From contig OX291543.1 in NCBI GenBank assembly GCA_946406115.1, positions 32,638,815 to 32,702,814 on the forward strand: a DNA stretch of 64,000 bases. Direction: 5' to 3'. The notes under the pieces were generated by a model. The model searched no databases and was not told where the DNA came from. It saw only the letters and a program-made list of their open reading frames with translations. This DNA is from Apoda limacodes (Eukaryota; Arthropoda; Insecta; Lepidoptera; Limacodidae). The position numbers and the translations under genes are program-made. Below, one piece after another: positions 33,000 to 45,600 of the stretch (positions are counted from its first letter, which is position 1; the number at the start of each line of letters is the position of its first letter).

Positions 33000-35430
33000 G
33001 CGCGTTTTTCATATTTTTAATGTGTTACTAACTTTTCCTTGGGTAAAATTACATATAATGTAGTTCCATCCGTTAAGTGGCTCAAAAACTAACAAATCAG
33101 AGCCCCGAGTATACAGCAGCTTCTCTCGGCTCTCTTACTAGGCCATTTTATCGCCCTCTTGCTTCATATCTACTGCACAGTCAGGACAGGGTAACTAAAC
33201 TTCTTAAGAGAAGTTAAAAGCATTTACATTCATAAAAAAATCTTTATTCGAAAACTCTGAAATAGGTACAATGTTACATTGAACCCCATTTAACAATAAA
33301 AAAAAACAAAAACGCACTGTCACTCAATTTACACATAAAAATATCACAAACCTGGTGTCAATAGATCTTCAGTAAAGCTACATGTCCTTTCAGACAACAA
33401 AAAACAAAATTTCACTCACAAAACTCACACGGTACACTGGTTGGTCCTCAAGGTAACTAACGTTGGTCGAGTAAAAGGAGCACGGCGGGAATTCAAAAAA
33501 CTCAAGTTTTTAATTTGATTGTTCCATTTTGCTTTGTACACCCCTACTTTTCCCTAATTAATACAGAACTCGCGAATCTTAACTACGCGTCTGAAGTTAG
33601 TCGTGAGAAGTTTTGAGTAGTTCATTATAGGGTGTATTTAGTTCTTTTAAGTGGTCAGTATAGCTAAAAGTGTTAAGGAAAAAAGTATTATGGTACTTCA
33701 GGTTAAGGTCAATGACAGCATTTAACGAGTAATTGCTTGTCTTTGACAATATGCGTAATATTATAGGCACCTTACTTTACTCGAAACCTATTTAAGTCTG
33801 GAGCGATATACCTACTATAACCATATGTTACAACTAATGTAAATTGTGTGGTGTTGCATGTCCACCCTTGGTGCGTGCGTCTATTTATCATCGTAGTTTA
33901 CCAACAGAGGTGATGGATAAAAAGTCAATAAAACAGCAGTCCCAATCAATTATTTTATTTACACAGCAAGCTTCGTGAAAACCGAACAAACATCGACTGC
34001 TCTTAATCGATCATAGTTATATATTACAACAAAATACGAGGTATTCCCGTGGGGCAAACAATAAATACATTCGCAGTCACACCGCGCTAACATCAATGAA
34101 TGTTGTATACTCGCCGCCATGTTTTATTCTCAAGTTATATTAAATTTATTATGTTAGTAACTAGTTTATTTAATTTTTAAAATAAATATTACTTGCATGA
34201 TTTTATAGGGGTTGATAAAATGCCGGATTTGTTTTGCATGTGGGTAAGAGACGACAATACAACAATTTGCCTGTGTACGATGAATATATGATTTGAACTT
34301 TGGGCAATTGCTTTTTGTGCTTTGCATAATTTTATTCAGTCTTATGTCATGAAAATCTTACGAATGCGAAATAATAAAAATAGAGCTTTATTGCTCGTAT
34401 TATTTAATTATTCCACAAACTTCAGTCAGTTTTTATCCCAGTAAAACATGTTTTCTATCTAAAAAAAAGAGTATTAATAGTAGATTACTATCGAGGTCGT
34501 AAAAGTAAGTCTTTGCCAGATGAGTAGAGTTTGGTAGCCGAACCGAAGACAAAGCCTCCAATAATACGAATCCAGCAATTACCTTACAGCCGAGACTTGT
34601 TAACCGATAACAGATAATATATAGTATTTTACTAGAGCTTCTCCCATGCAAAAACGTGTTTTTAAGCGCTAGCTCTTTTGAGTAAGTATTAAGTTTTAGT
34701 ATTACTTAGATTTTAATTTTCACCTCTGGGCAATTTTAGTGATAATATCTTCGTATCGTTGGATACTTTTACAATAAGTCATAAAAAACAATGCAGCCGA
34801 AAACATGGCGGCGAGCACAGACTACTTAATGTACATCAAATGTTACTAACATTCAATAAAAAAATCTTCACCATATACATACACAAAAACAAAAAAATAA
34901 CAAAATGAAAAATCCCGAATTAAATTCGCTATTGCAAATTCACCCAAACTAAATGCCAAGTAAAATGGGCTATATATTTATCAATAGGTCCTAAGGAAAG
35001 CACCGAAAAGTAAAACTAATTAGGATAAAACACCCCATAGCTGGCCACACACCAGTAACAAATTAAAAAACTAAGAGCTATGTGAATATGGGCTAGCGTT
35101 GAGGTTTCTATGGGTACTTTGAAACTAATTAGACTATAGTTAGGGCAAACTATCAGTTAACTAGTAAAAATATTGTAATGATATAAAAAAAACTATAATA
35201 AAATTATACATTATTGGAAAAATAAAAATCAAGTTTGTGTGCCTATAGGTACCTTAGTCTAGTTAATTCACCAAAAATGTGTTGATAAATATGGCACGTT
35301 TGCGGAACTAACACTTTTCGTAATGCGAGGGATAGTTTTGGATGTTTGTGGCCATTTTATATTCTTCCAAAATACTGCTATAAAACATATCTTAATAGTA
35401 TAATTTTCAAAGTTAAAAGAAAAAAAATTA
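33000..35430. other. AT-rich non-coding
   Basis: No gene recognised. On the minus strand AATAAAG followed by a T-rich stretch (plus positions about 33237-33246) and AATAAA near 33953 look like poly-A signals, but no terminal exon can be tied to them. Confidence 0.35.
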
Positions 35431-35440
35431 CCGTGTCTAG

Positions 35441-35519
35441 AGCACGTCGGCAAAAGTGCCGCGCACATTCACCTACTGGCGACCCGTACTCCTCGCTGCC
35501 GAAGGCCTTAAATGACCAG
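35441..35519 (+). other. GC-rich exon-like island (unassigned)
   Basis: A 79-bp block much richer in GC than its AT-rich surroundings, flanked on the plus strand by GTGTCTAG and by a donor-like CCAG|GTAATG. The frame reading ARRQKCRAHSPTGDPYSSLP then KALNDQ is open. The minus strand is also open (GSEEYGSPVGECARHFCRRA) and ends at a possible GTAATT donor. Strand and gene cannot be decided. The polypyrimidine tract on the plus side is poor. Confidence 0.3.
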
Positions 35520-35549
35520 GTAATGGGTGTTTTACCCTGTCTTTGTTGA

Positions 35550-36704
35550 TTTTAATACCATTAAAATTGATGTTCGTCGAGTTAATCTATTGCGTTATAG
35601 CAGAGCCGGGAGACATTGTGTCTACGGGTACATAGATATTTTTTTAGTTATTAATTAAATATTTTTAATGGTAATAAATATCAAAAACAAAGTGCACTTG
35701 ATCTCTTTCTCGAAGATATTTGACTATTATTTTTAGTTCCCATGATGTGAAGGTCTATCGCTTGTGCCGTTATCAAAAGATCAATTAGAAATTAAATGTC
35801 ACAGAAGACTTGTCTTACCTAAAAGCAGTTTTGGGCTACATAAAGAAGTACAGTGCATGTTATTGATAAATTCAGGCGTTACTTTAAGCAAATTATTTTG
35901 ATAAACTGTTTTTAACGTCGCGTCGTGAATTGACAAAAATCCTTTTTTTTTCTAATTTGCTTGATGATTTTATATGTGATTTTGTGGTTTACAATAGCCA
36001 GCACAATGATGGCGGAGCGGTAACAGCTGCAAGCCACCCCAGTCCCCACCCCTCTTATATCTAATACGTTAATTAATTCATTAATTTATTCATCTGCGTA
36101 AAACCAAACTAGTAAATTGTACTATTTACGATTGGGCACAGATTGTCAACTATCAAGAATTCCAAACTGCATTTTCATAAAAACTCATAGCCTTGACAAG
36201 AGACAAATCAAGAGAAGAAATAAGAGACAAAATCCTTGCAGAGACAAAAGTTGCTACCGTGCACTAGCCCTAAATATTATAAGACTATATCGAATTTAGA
36301 ACATTAAATGAGCTGAAAATTTAGATATAATCACAAAACGATATAAGATAAACTATTTACATAATTATTTAGACCGTTCCATCTAACTACGAAGCAGCAG
36401 AATTGTAAGAGGTTCGCGTTTCAATAGTAGCAAAATCTAATGTTGACATTTAGCGTACCATTCAGCGGTTGTGCTACAAAATATCGCTACCAAAAACCCA
36501 TGTCGAGCGGTGGGTATTTTGCGCTACTTGATGAATGTGCATTCTTTAAGGGAGGTTATAATTATTATAACTTTGGTAACTAAATGTCTACAAAATAAAT
36601 TTGTGTCCAAAACTGATTGGATACACCGGCTTTGTGTTATTCTTTAGAAATTCTCCTACAAACGACATAAAAAAAAATCAAAATATTACATACACTGAAC
36701 TGTC
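35550..36704. other. AT-rich non-coding
   Basis: Nothing recognisable except a short GC-rich patch at about 36000-36050. Confidence 0.35.
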
Positions 36705-36875
36705 AAAAATGAAATGTAAAAAAAAGTTTTAACAATTATAACGCCGCTTGAATTATAAGCTGAGGTTAAACGGAACGTTTAGTTGGTGCTAAAATGAAGT
36801 TTTGCAATAAAATAGCAACGCCGCTTAAAAGTAACGCGCCTATTTTATTACATTTATGAGTTGTCACAACTATGA
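36705..36875. repeat. Short interspersed element, copy 1 of 2
   Basis: About 170 bp sharing ATTATAACGCCGCTTGAATT, ATAAGCTGAGGTTAAACGGA, TAGCAACGCCGCTTA and GAGCTGTCACAA-type blocks with 39625-39795. No ORF. The internal CGCCGCTT elements are repeated within each copy. Possibly a MITE; ends not defined. Confidence 0.75.
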
Positions 36876-39196
36876 TCTATTATACTATGAGACATTTATG
36901 TATGTAAAATATAACAATTTAAAGTCGACAAAGTTTTTGGACACTGAATTCAAAAAAAATGTATATAATAGTACAACGAAGATTGTTCTTTATATATAGA
37001 TAAAATAAGTATTTACGTCAACATTACATCAAAATCTGCAATTGGTCAAAAACATTTGTTAATTTTACGATAGTTAGAAATGTCTTTATTTAACAACGTA
37101 TTTACAAAATATCTGAAAACTTCATACTCTATCAATATACATTTTTAAATACATATTTTTTTAATAGCGTACACTTTAATATTTTTAGAACATTACTTCT
37201 GCAATGGCAAAGTTGGATAAACTAGTATTTTGGAAAGTAAGAAAATGTAAAACTTTCTTCTTTATTTAACTAGTTACACTGAAAGCTCTTCAAAGTTCAC
37301 AGTGCTATAAACATATAAACTATAATTTAGAACTGTACAAAGACCAAATCATAAGAAACGTGAATAATAATTTAAGTGTTTCGAGTTTTTATGTTGCTTA
37401 AAAACTGAAATAAGTAAGTAAAATTTTAAGTAATAAATTCACATCTACTTTTTGTTTAATCGCTCTCAAATCCAAAAGGATTAATGTCTAAATTCTATTG
37501 ACGTAATATGAATCTTTCTTTTATATTTGAGTGACAAGAGATACTTATACAAAAAATCAGATTAGGTTTATAAACTGTATTTAAAACCTGATCGTGTGGA
37601 ACCATTTATTAAAAATATATTAAATATGGCTCTATTAAAAAAAATTACAAAAAGTTTGTATTAAGGGGGCGATACATCGTCTACAAATATATAGTTTTGT
37701 GCAATTACTATAGCATTTTAAGGATTGAAAAAAATATATGTTACGAAGAATTACTCTTGTCTAGTACAGAGAATGATCTAAGTGATTTTCATTTATTTTA
37801 TTTACAGCCCAAACATCTGACTAACTTACTCCAACACTCGTACAAATTTTTATAGCGTATAGTGCATTTGGTCGTGATGAAAGTCAGTGAAATCGTTAGA
37901 TTTTGTTGTTGTCTAGTGCATTATTATAAGCAAAAACCAAAAATGTGACAAACTATGAATTCCATACAAAAAAAACAAAAAATTCAAGACGTGATTGTGG
38001 TATAAATTATGAAACAAATACATCTTATCGCAATGTCTATGAAATTCTATAATAATTTTCAGTAAATCACATGCACGTGTCGTTTGTACAAAAGGGAAAA
38101 TAGCTTCCTGACATCTGTTGTCCACTTAAGACTGCGTTTTGTTGTTTAGAATTGACTTTCTAAGAACATTTATCTATAACTAACTACATACGTTACGGTA
38201 ACTTTACTTTAGTCTTTGGCAAAATCAATCATCTTGTATACCACATTTGCAAGTTAAATAGAAGAACTTCAAGTAATTGATAGTACACTCTTCAGGATTC
38301 TCTTTCGCGCACATTTTACAAATATATCTCTTTAGTTCGTTCATAATTCTCTTATTATTTGAATATTACTGCAGATAATTATTATGTGTAAATATTATGC
38401 AGTAAGTGAATTGTGTTCACCATTTAATAGGTTTTTTTGCTAACTTCACACCTGTACTAATTATTACTATATATCTATATAATGTAGACACATCCCGGTT
38501 TATTATAATAATATAGATAAAATTAGACAATTTTTTGGAAAATTTATTGGAATCGACTATTAAGAAGCATCTAAATCCAAAATTTAAGAATTTTTGTGAG
38601 TTTAACCATATGTCCGTTACTGAATCACACATACAATTACTTGACGGATATAGATGTGGTTCTCCTCTTATGATAGTTAAGTTGTAACATTAATTCTTAG
38701 CCACGGTTCACCCACAAGCTAATAACTCACTAAATATTTACAGTAACAACACTCGAGAAATTGGTAAAAGTAAAAAGCAGTTAAACTGTATGCGAATCGG
38801 CACCTTAATGACTATTATTTTACCACCAAGCAAATAGCAAATGAATTGCAAAGGGTAATATTAAATGGTGTCAATTTCTTCTTTTGTGCATTCAACTACC
38901 CAGTCAAGGAACTATAAAGATTTAAAAGTATCACAAATAAATAATTACAACAAACATTTCACAATGACTCTAACATAACTAAATCAAAAAAATTTGGAAA
39001 CAATTATTTCCAATCATTAGGTTATTTAATTTAAAGTAGAAAGACCTAAGGAGGACGATCAATTTTGCCACTTAAATCCATATTCTACAACTCGTCACTG
39101 GATAAAATTTCAAGTCCATAACTATTTAATATTATCTTCACAAAAATCTAAATCGTGACGGGAAAATACTAAATAACAAGCAATATCCTAAAGAGC
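36876..39196 (-). other. AT-rich 3' flank / probable ATAD1 3' UTR region
   Basis: Lies directly downstream of the ATAD1 stop codon. Several minus-strand AATAAA motifs (for example near 38500, 38543 and 37607) could end the transcript; I cannot choose among them. Short open frames here are low complexity. Confidence 0.4.
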
Positions 39197-39361
39197 CTAA
39201 TCCAAATCTATCCGCAAATTAGGCGCTAACGATCCGCATTGTATCTTAGACTCGTTCAGTTTGTTAAGAGACGTTCTCAAGTCGTCCATGGTGATTGGAC
39301 GGACGGCGTCCAAATATTCTTCGTCGGATTCTGAACCGTTTGTTTTTTGAGAAGTTTTGCC
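39197..39361 (-). CDS. ATAD1: ATAD1 terminal exon 8
   Basis: [20 protein letters not shown], then [20 protein letters not shown] and a TAG stop. The acidic GSESDEE insert precedes the conserved RPITMDDL helix. Confidence 0.94.
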   Translation of the reverse strand, partial: GKTSQKTNGSESDEEYLDAVRPITMDDLRTSLNKLNESKIQCGSLAPNLRIDLD

Positions 39362-42300
39362 CTGAAATTAGAAATAACACATTATGATACAAGATGTGCT
39401 AAGTTGACTATTACACACGAGGCAGGAACTTAATTAAACCGAGTGTGGGATGACCATTAATCGTACGATTATTACGACATTTTTCAACTCACTTGTATAT
39501 AAAAATAAATCAAACACAACACATTTTGTTTATACAAATATTTGTGAAAATGGCACGCTGATTTCATTTTTCGCACCTCGCGCTCGTGGAAGTAAACATA
39601 CAGTCTGAGGGTGTATGTAAAAATGACGCAGAACGCGTTTCGTTTTAATAATTATAGCGCCGCTTGAATTATAAGCTAAGATTAAACGGAACGGGTAGTT
39701 GATGCTAAAATGAGGTTTTGCTATTTGATAGCAACGCCGCTTATAAGGCGCGTTGCCTATAATATTACATTTTAGAGCTGTCACAATCGAAGTAAGCGCA
39801 CTGGCCAGCGAACTCGACAACAGCCTATTTTCTTCTAACATTTAAAAAAATGCTTTTACTCGCTAGTGCAGTTATGGCAAAGCACGCGTGTGTTTCATTA
39901 GAACCTGAAATAATCTTTTTATATCTTTATATCAAAGAATTTAAACAGAGCTTTTAGAAATAAATTGCAAAAATTACACTTCTATCACATAACATTTAAC
40001 AAAACGCAATATACAGTGGTAGTATAGACATAAGAACGATTGTTAGATATTGTTGCGAAATTAAAATGTTTATTATAAAGATATCATTGCTCCTTGAAAA
40101 ATATTGACTATGCTGCTACCCACATAGTACATTTAACATTTAACATTCAACATAATCAAAAAATAAAATAAGAAATAATATTTAAAACTAACGTTTAATT
40201 GCTTGTCATTTAAATATTTTTTACATCGCAATAAGTTAAAGTCTGGACAAATAATTAAGAATGAGACAAAAACTAAAAATATATTGACAATTATACAACA
40301 ATAAGAGACATACTTTAACTTAATTAATGTGCCAAAGTTTATTTTAATATAATAATAGTACATTAATATTTAGTAGATATGTCCTTGACTGCTGGCCAGA
40401 TAACTGCTTGACAGCGGCAGGGCATCGACGCTATTCACTATCTTTTTCTTTAGGTTTCCGTTGATATAGAGTTCCTCTCATGTAAAAAAGCATTGAAAGT
40501 TTTTGTTTTGACTCGGCATCAAATAACATGGTTAGCTGTTGGCTGTCAAAGTATTGTTTAACAGAGTAGGCCGCTTTATCGCTTATTATCGTGCTAAAAT
40601 ATCCAAATTACTGAAAGATAATCACCTGTGTTCATACACATACATATAGCCTAGTAGGTCCTACGCCCTAACCAGAAAATGTTTCACTGTCTTTTTAGTG
40701 TATTTAGGATCGAATGCCTTATTCGCAGGTCGGCGCGTACGTACTATTTTCCGACACAGCATACTCTGTTTATCTTAGTTACGTCCGCAAACTACTTCCA
40801 CTGCTGCTTTGTCCAGTTTCACACTTTGCATTGCAAGTGCAAATCGAGCCTATCTATGGCGCGATGTCAACATGGGTACCTTTCTTGTTAGTCTCCGAAA
40901 TAACTGTACCTGCACCAAACGGTTTCGAACGGTGCGTACAGAGACTGCCTGAGGGTTGTTTTCACCAAAAGCTACTTTTTTTATTTGAACAGACCCTTCA
41001 AGCCCCGTTGAGCAAGGCGAACTATTTTCTCGTGGAGACGCTTTTCTTGCTTTAGGTTTACGAGTACATTTTTAATTGTGTGATGTGTATTTAAATGCTT
41101 CACAATTTGGTACACCATCGATTTTGATTAATGCAAATAGACTGCATATTTTTATATGACCATTAATGACCACGCAGCTTTATTATCATTTCTCTGGTAC
41201 TCGAGTCAAAAGATTTATTTTTTTCCATTATTTTCTAATAAAAACTGCAGAAAACGTATTATAAACAAATGAAGGTGCGAAAATGCATTCAAATTAGTAA
41301 CAAAGAACATGGCAATCCATTTTTTTTAAATAATAAAAAAGAAAATATGTTTTCGTTCTTAATTATCTGTCCAGCCAATATTTCAATAATTAAATAAGTT
41401 TTTGAGATTTCATAAGTAGAAAAAAAAAACAGGTACATTATTTTGACATTATTGTGGCACTAAATAAAAAAGTTCAGTCATAACACTAGTCTACAACTCT
41501 AAAAGAGTATTTTAAAAAACTTATTGTACCAAAATTCTGAAGACAAAATAGTATTAGCTTCGTATTTATTAATTAATCTATGGGTTAGTGAGTTAGAACT
41601 AGAGAAGCTATTTTATATTATAGACATGTTATTCGGGCAGCTTTTATTGTATTAATTGGTGGACAGCACATCTCGTAGACATAGCTTCGGGCACGTTAAC
41701 GCCGCTTAACTTTATAGTTTACCAATCAGATTTTGTGTAACTCCCTGTCTATCAGTGATTCACCTCACTTTTTACCTGTGAGGTTGGCTATTCATCATTG
41801 TGATTCAGCGTTCCCCGTTTGACCTACTGTTAAACAGTGTTGAACAGTGTTCTCCAATGTATGGTTTTGCTAGTTAGAATAGTCTCTCATAATTTACCAG
41901 TCTGGTCAGACATACTATTTACCAATATCATTCATCGTCCACCAGACAGTCAAAAGATAATTAACTCTAACGCTAAAGTAACCTGGTTCTGTTCCCGGAG
42001 CATTTCATCCCGCGCGAGGTCTCTGACGCGATACACGGCGGCCTGACGACACAGCTCGTGCAAATCCGATCCGGAGAACCCTTCTGTACACGCCGCTAGC
42101 CGTCTGAAGTCAATCTGTCGACAACATTATATATTTCAATATCCTATTCCTATCACGCTTAAATAGTTAACAAGTTGAAGTCGCTATGGGCAGGCCATTT
42201 CTCTTATTAAACCGATAACTGTCGACGATTCCAAACTCACTTGCGGTATCGAGCCCTTAAGTCTAAGGAGAGACTTTGCCTCACTGTGTGTGTTCTACCG

Positions 42301-42653
42301 CTTGTACAATGGGTTGTGTTCTGAGGAATTGTTCGAAATGATGCCCACGGCTACTTTCTACCATCGCACCGCTCGCCATCGGCAGGGAATCCATTCTCAC
42401 ACTTTAGAACCTAAATGGTCGCGTACAGTGCGGTTTCAGAGAAACTTCCTCCCGCGAACGCTTAAGTTGTGGAATGAGCTCCCTGCCAAGGTATTCTGCA
42501 AGGACTACAGTATGAAGTTCTTCAAGAAAGAAGTTATTAGATTTCTGAAGGGTCGGCAACGCGCAAGTGATACCCCTGGTGTTGCAAGCGTCCATAGGCT
42601 ACGGTGACCGCTTACCATCAGGCGGGCCGTAAGCTTGTTTGCCACCTTAGTGG

Positions 42654-42684
<31 letters not shown>

Positions 42685-45600
42685 TAACTGATGTGGCGGA
42701 CGGGAGTAATGGCGACTACAGATCGGAAGTCGCAGCGTATGATGGACTCCTACCAGGTGGATGAAAATCTGATTCGAGTCGCAAGAAGCCACTGGTCGCA
42801 CAGACATGCTACTGGCAAATATTTGCCTGTCCGTTCAATAATAATCACTCTAGTGTCATAATCCAAGGAAGAATCAAGGGAGTACGTATGTATGGAAACA
42901 AATGTCACAGCGTTTCCTCTTAAGGGCGATAGTAAAAACTCATGGGATCAGATTTATTCTATAGCAAACAGAATTTTCTTCAAGATCGGACTTAAGGCTT
43001 AGATTTTAGGATTCCGTACGCAAAGGGTGCCAACACGACACTATTACTCAGCCCCGCTGTCTGTTCTGCATGTATAATGCTAAAAATCGCCACAGACTTT
43101 GTGTGATTACGGCGTATCAATCGACAAATAATAAAAAAAAATGGATATACAAATAAATTCATTGTTAATTACAATGTTTTTAATTAACTTTGCTCTATTG
43201 TAAATACATGAATACACTTGCATACTTGAAACTCATAGTAATATTGTAGTTGTACTAACATACCCTAAAGTTAAACAACAAATATTTAAAAAGGGCAACT
43301 TTCGTTCCACAGTTTTAATAAAGTCAGTGTATTAAAATGTATTCCATGCGTCAACATTTCGCAGTAGCTATACTAACAAAGGCACGATTGATCACTATTG
43401 ATAGCAGGCATTGAATTGAATTTGTTACATCAAATTCGTTAATTTTGAATTGGAATTAACTTGAAGTATACTGAGAAAAATAGTGTACATGCATATTTTT
43501 TAGTGTTCAAGGTTAAAGTCGCTGGTGAGAGATGTAGGTATGATAGGGGAAAAGATGTGTATGGATATGGTATTTCAGAGAGGTAGGGCACAACGAATAC
43601 TCGCTCGAATAAACCGCCCAAATTGTATACCTACCTCACGTCAGCATTCAAGGATTCTGAGCACTAGAAGGGTAGGTGTTGAGTGCATAGAATAATTGGT
43701 GTGATAGTGTTTGCGAGTGAGTAAGACATTCGTATATATCTCACGTCTGCGGCGACGGGCTCCGAGCGCAGTATCAGCTGCAGGATCCGCTCTCTCTGCG
43801 CGTCGCTCGGCATGGGCACGTGGAAGGTAGCGGGCATGCGCCGCTGGATCGCCTTGTCCAGGTCTTGTGGACGATTCGTCGCTCCTAACAATTAATACAA
43901 CGTAATAAATATAATTATTAAGTTTAATGTTACGTTTTGAATTCAGAAAAAGACAATTTGATGCTATTTAACAATGGTGTAGCGAGAATATAATTTATTG
44001 GCCAATTTTAGAGTTTCGCAGGGCACGTAAAACCGTCGGTCCTGGCTGATTGTCATATGACAGCAATTGTTAACGTCTGCCAACCCTCACTAGGGCAGCG
44101 TGGTGGACTATAGCCTAAGCCTCCTTCTTCAAGGAGAGGCCTGTGCCGCTGCAGTGCGCAATACAATAGCGCGTTTCAACAGACCCATGATGATGACGGT
44201 GCAGGTTGGATCGGTGATAAGCCCGTCCCAGAGAGACATGAACTGTGTCTTCATCATCGCGGTCGCCTCGTGGTCGTGCTGTGTGCGAGTGCGCAGAAAT
44301 GACTCTATCTCGTCTGAAACAAATTTTGACGGTTAATCAAAAACACCTATTAAGAGGCTATACTTTACTACCTAAATTACATTTTTTTGGAAAAGTTTTC
44401 TTTACATCCGCTAAGTAAATCTGACTAAAATTTAATAATGACTGTGTTTTTCGGGATATGGTCCAAACCTTGACGAACGCGAAAACTCGATTAGTATTAG
44501 TAGATTATTTTTGATGCGCATTTAAATATAAGTCTATTTAAAAACACTTTTTGACACTCACGCCATTTATTATTCTTATTTTAAATTAATTGGATAAAAT
44601 TAATTAAAAACCAAACTTTTAGATTAAGAAAAAACTTAATTGGTAAACAACTGGTATACTCCATTTCTCATGTGTCCAATCCATAGGGATACTTAACTCT
44701 CGTTTTTACTAAATTGCAGCCCCTGGTTACCCACAACAAAGTTAATGAGTACGTAGTTTTACAATCATGTTATATTTTCAGTAACGAAATTACTCTTTGC
44801 TACGAACCACGCTATATTGAATGGAATATAGTCGGTTTTTTTTTTGTATGGGCGTGTTCAGCAAGAAACAGAGAGGCCAGCTGTCTATTTAATTTTTTTT
44901 GAATCGGGTACTACTATCCTCTTTTATCATAGGACGCAATTTGTGTCTTCGAAGTTGAAATTGGACCCCTAATAACCACTTCTAATAACATAGGTACAAC
45001 CACGATAAAAGACTGAATAAGTTATTGTAAGAAATATACCTATGAAAACAATGCAAGGTTGAAGCTTCACCGCTAAGCTAAAAACCGCTGCAGCCAGCTT
45101 CTGTGTCTCGCCGTACCACTTGTCAGTCAGAAGTGAAACATCCAGGTTTATAAAGCTCATGTTTGCTTCTTTTGCTGTTGCTTTAGCTATCAATGTCTTG
45201 CCACAACCTGAAAAATTTAACCTTTGATCATAAAATAGACAAAGTTATCGCTAGACTATCTACAGTTTATTTAATGTGCAGTAAAGTTAGTCCATGTTTA
45301 GCTAACCGGTAGAACATACATTTTTTTTGTGTAGTGGAACACCATGGCCACTTTAAACAATACCCGCGTTATTCGTGACTATTAACACAAGAAAAATAAT
45401 TGACATGTGTATAAACATACGTGTGCTTGTCTTATACAAGTAGTAACAAAACCGCCTCAGAGGGGAGGCGAGCGGCGGGGTCAATTCTAGAAAGCTGCGA
45501 AGAGTGGCCAATGTGTAATGCCATATTGGGTATACTTTATAGACAGTACATAGCAGTTATAAAAATCACTCTAAAGTCTGTATAACACAACTAATCTTTA

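Noticed and set aside
39530..39841. 103-codon minus-strand frame in ATAD1 intron 7
   Set aside because: It falls largely on the short interspersed element that recurs at 36.7 kb, and it has no recognisable domain.
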